A stretch of DNA of 6,258 bases from an uncultured Flavobacterium sp. (lineage in GTDB: Bacteria; Bacteroidota; Bacteroidia; Flavobacteriales; Flavobacteriaceae), in assembly GCA_946886675.1 (NCBI GenBank), contig CAMPIZ010000105.1, forward strand, positions 1 through 6,258, read 5' to 3'. Position 1 is the first letter of the stretch. Every line of letters starts with the position of its first letter. The notes under the pieces are model-generated. The model worked only from the letters and a program-made list of their open reading frames with translations. It did not search any database and was not told the origin of the DNA. This document shows, piece by piece, positions 1 to 6,196 of this stretch. Both the position numbers and the translations under genes were made by a program.

Positions 1-41
1 GGTATTTATTGGGTGAACTGTTTCATTATCAAACCGATTAA
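1..41 (+). CDS. Possible C-terminal tail of an upstream plus-strand gene (partial)
   Basis: The third reading frame is open from the window edge and encodes a short tail ending LLGELFHYQTD before a TAA at 39-41. Frame 1 is also open, to a TAA at 58-60, so the frame is uncertain; frame 2 stops early. A plus-strand terminator at 99-131 implies that a plus-strand transcript does end here, which is the main support for a gene tail. The frame 3 peptide looks more protein-like than the frame 1 peptide, but a dozen residues cannot identify a family. No function is assigned. Confidence 0.35.
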   Translation, partial: YLLGELFHYQTD

Positions 42-98
42 CAGATGCAGTAAATCGTAAAGTTTGTGTTTTTTTTAATATTCAAGTTTTTTCCTCAG

Positions 99-131
99 AA
101 AAACCGATCTCTTTAGCAGGTCGGTTTTTTT
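99..131 (+). terminator. Rho-independent terminator of the upstream gene
   Basis: A perfect 9-bp stem (AAAAACCGA at 99-107 with TCGGTTTTT at 121-129) encloses a 13-nt loop and runs into a T tract at 125-131. The stem is A/T-rich with only three G-C pairs. The A tract on its left flank gives a T tract on the other strand too, so it could work in both directions. It separates the unseen upstream gene from the ffh promoter. Confidence 0.75.
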
Positions 132-165
132 ATTGCGGAACCCCATAACTTCAAAATCAAATTCT

Positions 166-173
166 TAAATTTG
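166..173 (+). promoter_or_regulatory. Promoter -7 element of ffh (TAAATTTG)
   Basis: TAAATTTG is an exact match to the Bacteroidota primary sigma factor -7 consensus TAnnTTTG. It ends 25 nt before the ffh ATG, so transcription would start near 178-181 and leave a leader of about 20 nt. I see no TTTG or TTG at the usual distance upstream (about 19 nt) for the -33 element; the nearest TTG (133-135) is 30 nt away. The -33 half is therefore weak or absent. Confidence 0.7.
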
Positions 174-198
174 CACCTCATAAACAGAACCATAAATT

Positions 199-1539
199 AT
201 GTTTGATAATTTAAGTGATAAATTAGATAAAGCCTTTCATATTCTTAAGGGGCACGGAAAAATTACCGAAGTAAATGTTGCTGATACCCTTAAAGAAGTT
301 AGGAGGGCACTTCTTGATGCCGACGTTAACTTTAAAATAGCTAAAGACTTTACCACAAAAGTTAAAGAGAAAGCTATAGGGCAAAATGTGCTTACCACTT
401 TACAGCCGGGCCAGTTAATGGTTAAGCTTGTAAAGGATGAGCTTACTGAGCTTATGGGTGGAGATGCTGCAGGTATTAACCTTTCGGGTAATCCATCGGT
501 AATATTAATGTCAGGTTTACAGGGATCGGGTAAAACTACTTTTTCCGGTAAGTTGGCTAATTATCTTAAAACTAAGAAAAGTAAAAAACCTTTACTTGTA
601 GCGTGTGATATATACCGCCCGGCGGCTATTAACCAGCTGCATGTAGTTGGGGAGCAGGTAGGGGTAGAGGTATACTCTGAAGAAGGGAACAGAAATCCGG
701 TAGAGATTGCTCAAAATGCAATCAAGCATGCTAAGGCAAATGGCTTTAACGTGGTAATTGTGGATACCGCAGGACGTCTTGCAGTAGATGAGGAAATGAT
801 GAACGAGATTGCAAACGTTCATAAGGCTATAAATCCTGACGAAACATTATTTGTTGTAGATTCTATGACAGGTCAGGATGCTGTTAATACTGCTAAGGCT
901 TTTAACGACAGGCTTAATTTTGACGGTGTAATACTTACCAAGCTTGATGGTGATACAAGAGGTGGTGCTGCTATATCTATTAAATCTGTAGTAAACAAGC
1001 CAATTAAGTTTATTGGTACGGGGGAAAAGATGGAAGCTATTGATGTTTTCTATCCTAACCGTATGGCCGATCGTATTTTGGGCATGGGTGACGTAGTGTC
1101 GCTTGTAGAAAGGGCTCAGGAGCAGTATGATGAGGAAGAGGCAAGAAGGTTGCAAAAGAAAATAGCCAAAAATGAATTTGGTTTTGACGATTTTCTTTCA
1201 CAAATACAGCAGGTAAAGAAAATGGGTAACATGAAAGACCTTGTAGGTATGATACCCGGCGCAGGAAAAGCGCTTAAAGATGTTGAGATAGAGGACGATG
1301 CCTTTAAACACATTGAAGCCATAATACATTCTATGACTCCTGTAGAGCGAAGCAAGCCATCTTTGCTTGATGCTAAAAGAAAAAACAGGATTGCAAAAGG
1401 ATCCGGTACATCCATACAGCAGGTTAACCAACTGCTTAAGCAGTTTGACCAGATGAGTAAAATGATGAAGATGATGCAGGGAGGCGCAGGTAAAAACCTG
1501 ATGCGAATGATGGGCGGAATGAAAGGTATGAGGCCTTAA
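199..1539 (+). CDS. ffh: Signal recognition particle protein Ffh (SRP54 GTPase)
   Basis: Ffh is the protein subunit of the signal recognition particle. It binds hydrophobic signal sequences of nascent inner-membrane and exported proteins together with 4.5S RNA, and docks to FtsY with reciprocal GTP hydrolysis. The 446 aa show the full family order. An N domain (about 1-95) opens with MFDNLSDKLDKAF. The G domain carries the P-loop GLQGSGKTT (106-114), DIYRPAA (137-143), DTAGR (189-193), TKLDGD (247-252) and GTGEK (273-277). The M domain (about 300-446) has the RNA-binding segment RIAKGSG (397-403) and a Met-rich tail with 10 Met in residues 419-446. The Ser of the usual SRxxRIA stretch is Lys (393) here, which may be lineage-typical. 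Length and start fit the family, and no Shine-Dalgarno sequence is present. It has its own promoter and is followed by a strong terminator before folD. Confidence 0.98.
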   Translation: MFDNLSDKLDKAFHILKGHGKITEVNVADTLKEVRRALLDADVNFKIAKDFTTKVKEKAIGQNVLTTLQPGQLMVKLVKDELTELMGGDAAGINLSGNPSVILMSGLQGSGKTTFSGKLANYLKTKKSKKPLLVACDIYRPAAINQLHVVGEQVGVEVYSEEGNRNPVEIAQNAIKHAKANGFNVVIVDTAGRLAVDEEMMNEIANVHKAINPDETLFVVDSMTGQDAVNTAKAFNDRLNFDGVILTKLDGDTRGGAAISIKSVVNKPIKFIGTGEKMEAIDVFYPNRMADRILGMGDVVSLVERAQEQYDEEEARRLQKKIAKNEFGFDDFLSQIQQVKKMGNMKDLVGMIPGAGKALKDVEIEDDAFKHIEAIIHSMTPVERSKPSLLDAKRKNRIAKGSGTSIQQVNQLLKQFDQMSKMMKMMQGGAGKNLMRMMGGMKGMRP

Positions 1540-1546
1540 AAAATAT

Positions 1547-1573
1547 AAAGGCGCGGGTAACCGCGTCTTTTTT
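1547..1573 (+). terminator. Rho-independent terminator after ffh, inside the folD leader
   Basis: The left arm at 1547-1556 pairs with 1561-1570 to give a 10-bp stem with one G-T wobble and a GTAA tetraloop; its core is CGCGG/CCGCG. A six-T tract (1568-1573) follows. The hairpin starts 7 bp after the ffh stop and the T tract ends 22 bp before the folD ATG. It should terminate most ffh transcripts, so folD would depend on read-through unless it has an unrecognised promoter. Confidence 0.85.
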
Positions 1574-1595
1574 AATTCTAAAATTAATATATAAC

Positions 1596-2483
1596 ATGCA
1601 GTTATTAGACGGGAAAAAAGTTTCTGAGGACATTAAAAATGAGATTGCCGCCGAGGTAAAAAAAATGAAGGATAATGGTGAGAAAGTGCCTCACCTTGCA
1701 GCTGTTATTGTTGGTAATGATGGTGCCAGCCTTACTTATGTAGGAAGCAAGGTTAAAGCCTGTGAAAGGGTAGGGTTTGAGTCTACTCTTGTAAAACTGC
1801 CAAGCACAATATCTGAAACTGAGCTTTTAAAGAAAATTGAAGAGCTTAACCAGGATGATAATATAGACGGGTTTATTGTACAACTTCCTTTACCGGAACA
1901 GATTGACGACCAAAAAGTGCTTATGGCTATTGACCCAAGCAAGGATGTAGATGGTTTCCATCCTGAAAACTTTGGAAAAATGGCGCTGGACATGACTACT
2001 TTTATTCCTGCTACGCCATTTGGTATACTTGAACTGCTGGAGCGTTATAATGTACAAACTGCCGGTAAGCACACTGTAGTTATTGGCCGTAGCCATATAG
2101 TTGGAAGGCCCATGAGCATCCTTATGGGGCGTAAAGGTTTTCCGGGCAACTCTACCGTAACGCTTACACACAGCCATACAAAAAACATAGGCCAGATAAC
2201 TACACAGGCAGACATTATTATTACGGCTTTAGGTGTGCCAAATTATCTTAAGGCAGAGATGGTAAAAGATGATGCTGTAATTATTGATGTGGGTATTACC
2301 CGTGTACCGGATGAGACTACGGAAAAAGGATATAAAATTACCGGAGATGTTGATTTTGCAAATGTAAGTAAAAAGGCATCCTATATTACTCCGGTTCCCG
2401 GTGGTGTAGGGCCAATGACAATTGCAATGCTGCTTAAAAACACACTTTTAGCTAGAGAGCAAAGGGCTTTGAGAGGTAAATAA
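1596..2483 (+). CDS. folD: Bifunctional methylenetetrahydrofolate dehydrogenase / cyclohydrolase FolD
   Basis: FolD is a cytosolic enzyme that interconverts 5,10-methylene-THF, 5,10-methenyl-THF and 10-formyl-THF. It uses NADP(+) and supplies formyl groups for purines and initiator tRNA. The 295 aa match the family length. The catalytic motif YVGSKVKACE places the active Lys at 52 (K54 in the E. coli enzyme). VQLPLP (95-100) supplies Gln96, and KDVDGFHP (116-123) supplies Asp119. The Rossmann dinucleotide site is VIGRSHIVGRPM (162-173), and the C-terminal signature YITPVPGGVGPMT is at 263-275. All key residues are present. The ATG at 1596 gives the usual MQLLDGK start. The gene lies 56 bp after ffh in the same direction, with a terminator hairpin between them and no recognisable TAnnTTTG box in the gap. 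Its 3' end faces the minus-strand block. Confidence 0.98.
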   Translation: MQLLDGKKVSEDIKNEIAAEVKKMKDNGEKVPHLAAVIVGNDGASLTYVGSKVKACERVGFESTLVKLPSTISETELLKKIEELNQDDNIDGFIVQLPLPEQIDDQKVLMAIDPSKDVDGFHPENFGKMALDMTTFIPATPFGILELLERYNVQTAGKHTVVIGRSHIVGRPMSILMGRKGFPGNSTVTLTHSHTKNIGQITTQADIIITALGVPNYLKAEMVKDDAVIIDVGITRVPDETTEKGYKITGDVDFANVSKKASYITPVPGGVGPMTIAMLLKNTLLAREQRALRGK

Positions 2484-2503
2484 GGGTTATTTATATATAA
2501 ATG

Positions 2504-2540
2504 AAAGGCTGCTAATAAAATTAGCAGCCTTTTATTTTTG
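2504..2540 (+). terminator. Terminator between convergent folD and the RluF-type gene
   Basis: A perfect 12-bp stem (AAAGGCTGCTAA at 2504-2515 with TTAGCAGCCTTT at 2521-2532) has a 5-nt loop. It is followed on the plus strand by T-rich sequence (TTTTATTTTTG), a good end for folD. On the minus strand the run after the stem is TTTCATTTATA, a poorer T tract, so it may also stop the convergent gene, but less well. It sits 20 bp after the folD stop and about 14 bp from the other gene's stop. Confidence 0.85.
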
Positions 2541-2554
2541 ATTTTCATTATTTG

Positions 2555-3367
2555 TTATCTCTTTTTATTAAAATCTCTGCCGGATTTCCTTTTTATTTCG
2601 GAAGGCCTGCTCTGATTTTTTTTCTGTTCAGTTTTTGGTAAACTGGCTTCTTCCGTTTTACTGGAAGGCTCAATAAGTTTATTAAGCTCTTTTATTTCTG
2701 CAGGTGTTAAATCCCTGTAACGGCCAATAGGTACGTCAAGTGATATATTTATAATGCGTATGCGCTTTAAAGCGGTAACTTCATACCCCAGGTATTCACA
2801 CATTCGCCTTATTTGCCTGTTGAGGCCCTGAGTAAGTACTATCCTGAATATATACTTACTTATTTGCTCTACCTTACACTTGCGGGTTATAGTATCCAGA
2901 ATAGGCACTCCATTGCCCATACGCTGTATAAAACGGTCGGTAATGGGTTTGTTAACCGTAACTATATATTCCTTTTCATGATTATTGCGGGCACGCAGTA
3001 TCTTATTTACAATATCACCATCATCAGTCATAAAAATAAGCCCTTCACTGGCCTTATCCAGTCTGCCAATGGGAAATATACGGGTAGGGTAGTTTATGTA
3101 GTCTACAATATTATTTTTTACATCCTGATTAGTAGTACATTCAATACCTACGGGTTTATTAAAGGCCAGGTAAATGTTTTTGCCTCTTTTCTCTGTTATA
3201 AGCCTGCCATCTATACGTACTTCATCATCCGGGCTTACTTTTGTACCCATTTCCGGTACTATGCCATTAATAGTTACACGCCCTTCTTCAATTAATTTAT
3301 CGGCTTCCCTGCGGGAGCAGTATCCGGTTTCCGAAATAAACTTATTTAAACGCTTAAGGTCTTCCAT
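2555..3367 (-). CDS. rluF: 23S rRNA pseudouridine synthase, RluF type (RsuA/RluB family)
   Basis: This enzyme isomerises uridine to pseudouridine in ribosomal RNA; E. coli RluF acts on 23S rRNA U2604. The 270 aa begin with an S4 RNA-binding domain (about 6-60: [20 protein letters not shown]). The RsuA-type catalytic domain has [13 protein letters not shown] (98-110), with Asp104 as the catalytic aspartate. The signature [18 protein letters not shown] is at 180-197. [18 protein letters not shown] (121-138) and GVPIL (153-157) resemble E. coli RluF more than RluB, RluE or RsuA, so I favour RluF; the exact target base is inferred. Residues 234-270 form a low-complexity basic tail (12 Lys/Arg in 37) suited to rRNA contact, and E. 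coli RluF also has a basic tail. The ATG lies 6 residues before the S4 domain and only 4 nt after a perfect -7 box. The hydrolase gene ends 23 bp upstream. Confidence 0.92.
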   Translation of the reverse strand: MEDLKRLNKFISETGYCSRREADKLIEEGRVTINGIVPEMGTKVSPDDEVRIDGRLITEKRGKNIYLAFNKPVGIECTTNQDVKNNIVDYINYPTRIFPIGRLDKASEGLIFMTDDGDIVNKILRARNNHEKEYIVTVNKPITDRFIQRMGNGVPILDTITRKCKVEQISKYIFRIVLTQGLNRQIRRMCEYLGYEVTALKRIRIINISLDVPIGRYRDLTPAEIKELNKLIEPSSKTEEASLPKTEQKKNQSRPSEIKRKSGRDFNKKR

Positions 3368-3371
3368 TATG

Positions 3372-3379
3372 CAAAGATA
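3372..3379 (-). promoter_or_regulatory. Promoter -7 element of the RluF-type gene (TATCTTTG)
   Basis: Read on the minus strand, 3379-3372 is TATCTTTG followed by C, an exact TAnnTTTG match. Only CATA separates it from the ATG at 3367, so the transcript would begin at or within a few bases of the start codon. A TTTG that might act as the -33 element (3408-3405) is 25 nt upstream, longer than the usual spacing, and lies inside the end of the hydrolase gene. This would give the gene its own transcript in addition to any read-through. Confidence 0.6.
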
Positions 3380-3389
3380 CTATTAATAG
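3380..3389. repeat. 10-bp perfect palindrome CTATTAATAG next to the promoter box
   Basis: CTATTAATAG reads the same on both strands and directly abuts the TATCTTTG box, inside the promoter spacer region and the 23-bp gap between the hydrolase stop and the next ATG. The position would suit a small operator, but a short A/T-rich palindrome in an A/T-rich gap can arise by chance. Confidence 0.35.
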
Positions 3390-3390
3390 C

Positions 3391-4242
3391 TTATTCCCCG
3401 CTTTCAAAAAGGAAACTGTAAATTTTAGAATATAATTTATCGTCGTGCATACTGTGGCCCAAGCCTCGGGTTACAATAAATTCTGCATCGGGCCATGCCT
3501 CGGCAATTTTTTTGCCTTCCTTAAAAGAAACTACTTCATCCTTAACATCATGGGCAAGCAACCCTTTAATATTTATCTGCGAAGCGAATATGCTTCCGGA
3601 AAACTCACTTGTTTTTATTTTAAAGTGATTGAAGAAATGTTTTTTAAGCAGCTGGATTACATTAAGGTTAAGGCTAAGCATACCTGCATAATTATGAAGT
3701 AGTGTGTTAAGGTCACACGGTGCTCCAAGCACCACCATTTTTTGGATGATATTGTTAGGGTAATGTGACTGATAATGTAAAAGGGTAGCGCCCCCCATAG
3801 AATGGCCAACCATATACTGAGGCTTTAATTCCTGTACAACCCTGTTTATAAACTGAGAATAACGAGGTATTGTAAACTCATGCCCTGAAGAAAGTCCGTG
3901 GGCGGGGGCATCTACAGCTATTATTGTAGAGCCTGCTTTTTTTAAGTAGGGTATAAAAAGTTCCCAACGAGAAGCATTACTTTCCCATCCATGAACAAGT
4001 AACACTTTATTTTCATTTCCTTTCCATATATAGGTTTGAAAGATAAAGTTGTCAAAGGTGATAATTTCAGCTTCTGCCTCTTTAAGTATATCGGGCAGGC
4101 TTTCTTTGGTTAATCTCCCGTCACGCGGTTCACTAAAAAACTTATAAGCCAGCCTGCTTGCCTTTTCGGGAGCAATATAGCTTAGGATATTTATGTAAAG
4201 CCCAATCGTTTTGGAAAGTATAAACGTAATGAGTTTCTGCAT
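3391..4242 (-). CDS. Alpha/beta hydrolase, substrate unknown
   Basis: The 283-aa protein has the alpha/beta hydrolase layout. LLVHGWESNASRW (81-93) is the oxyanion-hole HGW strand-loop. VDAPAHGLS (110-118) follows. The nucleophile elbow GHSMGG is at 146-151 with Ser148. The acid is probably Asp235 in HDVKDEVV, and the general base is His263 in GLGHSM. The triad is therefore complete and activity is likely. The family spans esterases, lipases, acyltransferases and thioesterases, and nothing here fixes the substrate. Residues 4-24 are strongly hydrophobic without a clear cleavage site, so loose membrane association or a cap helix is possible. The ATG at 4242 keeps an N-terminal region that seems typical of flavobacterial relatives. 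A terminator hairpin lies just upstream, only 37 bp separate it from the preceding gene, and no promoter box was found in that gap. Expression probably comes from read-through of the Nif3 operon. Confidence 0.9.
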   Translation of the reverse strand: MQKLITFILSKTIGLYINILSYIAPEKASRLAYKFFSEPRDGRLTKESLPDILKEAEAEIITFDNFIFQTYIWKGNENKVLLVHGWESNASRWELFIPYLKKAGSTIIAVDAPAHGLSSGHEFTIPRYSQFINRVVQELKPQYMVGHSMGGATLLHYQSHYPNNIIQKMVVLGAPCDLNTLLHNYAGMLSLNLNVIQLLKKHFFNHFKIKTSEFSGSIFASQINIKGLLAHDVKDEVVSFKEGKKIAEAWPDAEFIVTRGLGHSMHDDKLYSKIYSFLFESGE

Positions 4243-4249
4243 GGCGGTT

Positions 4250-4273
4250 AAAAAAGCCCCGCATTGCGGGGCT
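4250..4273 (-). terminator. Rho-independent terminator after the zinc-ribbon family gene
   Basis: A perfect 8-bp G/C-rich stem (AGCCCCGC at 4255-4262 with GCGGGGCT at 4266-4273) has a 3-nt loop. On the minus strand it is followed by six T (4255-4250, the first of them in the stem). It lies 6 bp after the upstream gene's TAA, and its T tract ends 7 nt before the hydrolase ATG. It is the strongest hairpin in the minus-strand block and should split the block into two expression levels. Confidence 0.85.
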
Positions 4274-4279
4274 AATTAA

Positions 4280-5059
4280 TTATATTTTTGAAAACAATTG
4301 TTCCATTTTTTCTCTTTCTTCCTCAGCCAGTACGCTGTCTACCAAAATCCTTCCGCTGTGTTCATCTGTAATGATCTTTTTGCGTGAAGCGATTTCCATT
4401 TGTGTTTGTGGAGGTATGGTAAAGAAAGAACCTGCAGAAGCGCCTCTTTCAATAGAAACAACAGCAAGGCCATTTCTAACGCTTGTGCGTATCCTGTTAT
4501 ATGCAGCAAGTAACCTTTCTTCAATCTGTTCCTGGTATTCAGCAGATTTTTCAAGAAGGAAATTTTCTTCTTTTTCAGTTTCTCCCATAATAGCATCCAG
4601 TTCAGATTTCTTATGGTTAAGGTGATTTTGCTTAGCATCAAGTTTTTCTTCAGACTGTGCAATCACCTCTTTTTTATGTTCTATAGAAGCTTTCATCTCC
4701 TTAATATGCTTTTCTGCAAGCTGGATTTCAAGCTCCTGGAATTCAACCTCTTTAGTAAGTGAGTTGAATTCACGGTTGTTGCGTACATTTTTTTGCTGCT
4801 CAGTATATTTTTTTATGGCAGCTTTGTGGTCATCGATAGCATTTTTCTTTTCTTTAATCTGCTCTTCGATAGATTCAAGGTCGTTTTTAAGTTTTTCAAG
4901 CCTTGTACTTAGTCCTGCCACTTCATCTTCAAGATCTTCCACTTCAAGAGGAAGTTCACCTCTTACATTTCTGATTTCGTCTATTCTTGAGTCAATTAAC
5001 TGTAAATCATAAAGTGCCCTTAACTTTTCTTCAACACTTAATTCCTTGGTATTCGCCAT
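4280..5059 (-). CDS. Coiled-coil protein of the C4 zinc-ribbon family (DUF164/CdsZ-like), zinc ligands lost
   Basis: The 259-aa protein is mainly long charged coiled coil (about 8-185, rich in Glu and Lys, no signal peptide), then a degenerate zinc-ribbon domain (about 200-259). The ribbon keeps the family framework: IPPQ at 215-218, MEIASRKKI at 221-229 and SGRILVD at 235-241. The usual CxxC pairs read SAGS (208-211) and DEHS (232-235), so all four zinc-binding cysteines are replaced, and the protein contains no cysteine. Relatives such as H. pylori HP0958 act as chaperone or RNA-binding factors, and their zinc ribbon matters for RNA binding; a role here is not known. The start follows the Nif3 stop by 2 bp (TAA-AT-ATG), so the two genes are almost certainly co-transcribed and perhaps translationally coupled. 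A strong terminator follows. Confidence 0.9.
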   Translation of the reverse strand: MANTKELSVEEKLRALYDLQLIDSRIDEIRNVRGELPLEVEDLEDEVAGLSTRLEKLKNDLESIEEQIKEKKNAIDDHKAAIKKYTEQQKNVRNNREFNSLTKEVEFQELEIQLAEKHIKEMKASIEHKKEVIAQSEEKLDAKQNHLNHKKSELDAIMGETEKEENFLLEKSAEYQEQIEERLLAAYNRIRTSVRNGLAVVSIERGASAGSFFTIPPQTQMEIASRKKIITDEHSGRILVDSVLAEEEREKMEQLFSKI

Positions 5060-5061
5060 AT

Positions 5062-6156
5062 TTATAAGTACTTAACTGGATTTGTATTTTCTTCCGATAA
5101 AATGATTGCAAAATTAGGGATTTTTTTCGTAAGATAATCAACTATATAATTTTTTGTGTAGCGTTCGCTCTCAAAATGCCCAATATCTGCCAGTAAAAGC
5201 CTGCTTTCAGCTTCATAGAACTGATGATATTTCACATCGGCAGTTATATATGCGTCTGCTCCGCCGGCAATAGCATTTTTTATGGCAAAACTGCCAGACC
5301 CGCCAAGAACAGCTACTTTTTTAATTTGTTTTCCAGTGTATGCGCTATGCCTTATACCGCCTGCCTGCATTTTTTCTTTTATATATAACAGAAAATCTTT
5401 TTCATCCATTGCGTTTTCAAGCTCACCTATCATACCCAGTCCTATGTTTTGATGCCTGTTCTCAAGGCTGTATATCTCATAGGCTACTTCTTCATAAACA
5501 TGATTGGTAAATAATGCTTTAAGTATCTTTGATTCAAGGTGTTTTTCAAAAGTGACTTCAATTTTAATTTCTTTGTCTTCCACAAATTCACCCTGAATGC
5601 CAAAAGAAGGGTTACTGTCCTGATTACCCTGATAGGTGCCGAAACCCTGTGATGTAAAACTGCAGTTTTCATAATTGCCTATATTTCCTGCGCCTGCATC
5701 AAACAACGCGTTGCGCAGTTTTTCCATATTTTCAGGAATTGTATAGGTAATAAGCTTGCGGATGTAATTTTCTTTTGGGACCAGTATTTTAGTGTTTAAA
5801 AGTCCTAAAGCCTCACAAAAAATTTTGTTTACACCATGCTTATGGTTATCAAGCGCTGTGTGAACGGCATAGATAGCAATCTCATTTTTTATTGCTTTTA
5901 TAACGGCGCGCTCTACATAGTTTTTACCTGTAATTTTTTTAAGTCCTGAAAATAATATAGGATGAAAACATACTATAAGGTTGCAATTTTTTGAAATGGC
6001 TTCCTCAATAACAGTTTCAAGTGCATCATGGCATACCAAAATTCCTGTTACCTTTTTATCAGGATTTCCCACTAGCAGGCCAACATTGTCAAAATCTTCA
6101 GCATAAGCCAGTGGAGCCATTTGCTCAAGTATTGAAGTAATTTCTTTAAGTTTCAT
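5062..6156 (-). CDS. Nif3-like dinuclear metal centre protein (YqfO/YbgI family, long form)
   Basis: Nif3-family proteins form hexameric toroids with a two-metal site. They are often labelled GTP cyclohydrolase 1 type 2, but the true function is unsettled. The 364 aa fit the long form: two Nif3 halves (about 1-125 and 240-364) flank a PII/CutA-like insert (about 130-235). DNVGLLVG is at 23-30. Metal ligands by comparison with E. coli YbgI are His65 in FHP, Asp103 in HTALDN (99-104), and His327 and Glu331 in GHFESE (326-331). The first His of the usual HHP motif is Phe64, a change I believe recurs in Bacteroidota. TADVKYHQFYEA (305-316) is the conserved strand before the last ligands. A TAAATTTG promoter box lies 16 nt upstream, and the zinc-ribbon family gene follows 2 bp downstream. 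The pairing of these two families recurs in distant bacteria (for example HP0959/HP0958 in H. pylori and Rv2230c/Rv2229c in M. tuberculosis), implying a shared process. Confidence 0.93.
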   Translation of the reverse strand: MKLKEITSILEQMAPLAYAEDFDNVGLLVGNPDKKVTGILVCHDALETVIEEAISKNCNLIVCFHPILFSGLKKITGKNYVERAVIKAIKNEIAIYAVHTALDNHKHGVNKIFCEALGLLNTKILVPKENYIRKLITYTIPENMEKLRNALFDAGAGNIGNYENCSFTSQGFGTYQGNQDSNPSFGIQGEFVEDKEIKIEVTFEKHLESKILKALFTNHVYEEVAYEIYSLENRHQNIGLGMIGELENAMDEKDFLLYIKEKMQAGGIRHSAYTGKQIKKVAVLGGSGSFAIKNAIAGGADAYITADVKYHQFYEAESRLLLADIGHFESERYTKNYIVDYLTKKIPNFAIILSEENTNPVKYL

Positions 6157-6172
6157 TTTTATGCTTTGTTAC

Positions 6173-6180
6173 CAAATTTA
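6173..6180 (-). promoter_or_regulatory. Promoter -7 element of the Nif3 operon (TAAATTTG)
   Basis: On the minus strand 6180-6173 reads TAAATTTG, an exact TAnnTTTG match and identical to the ffh box. It ends 16 nt before the Nif3 ATG, giving a predicted leader of about 10 nt without a Shine-Dalgarno sequence. No clear -33 TTTG is seen at the usual distance. It probably drives the Nif3 and zinc-ribbon family genes and, through read-through, the hydrolase. Confidence 0.68.
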
Positions 6181-6196
6181 GGAAAATTAAAGAAAT

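Noticed and set aside
35..76. Weak stem CGATT/AATCG (35-39 with 53-57) followed by an eight-T tract (69-76)
   Set aside because: The 5-bp stem has a 13-nt loop and the T tract begins about 12 nt too late; the hairpin at 99-131 is the better terminator.
31..108. Repeated AAACCGAT at 31-38 and 101-108
   Set aside because: Only two short copies, one of them part of the terminator stem; no further copies or regular spacing were noticed.
592..1155. Two minus-strand open frames inside ffh (592-822 and 847-1155)
   Set aside because: They lie within the conserved GTPase domain coding region and show no domain, start context or promoter.
1452..1536. Met-rich C-terminal tail of Ffh that looks low-complexity
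   Set aside because: A methionine-rich M domain is the normal signal-sequence binding surface of the SRP54 family, not an anomaly.
2489..2502. 14-bp perfect palindrome ATTTATATATAAAT after the folD stop
   Set aside because: It is made only of A and T in an A/T-rich gap, directly before a proper terminator; chance or easy melting explains it as well as a binding site.
2813..3295. 160-codon plus-strand open frame antisense to the RluF-type gene
   Set aside because: It lies entirely opposite a gene with clear family motifs, its translation is rich in Tyr/Ile/Asn with no recognisable domain, and no promoter or terminator fits it.
4764..5012. Ser/Phe-rich plus-strand open frame opposite the coiled-coil gene
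   Set aside because: The Ser/Phe/Leu richness is simply the antisense image of Glu/Lys-rich coiled-coil codons.
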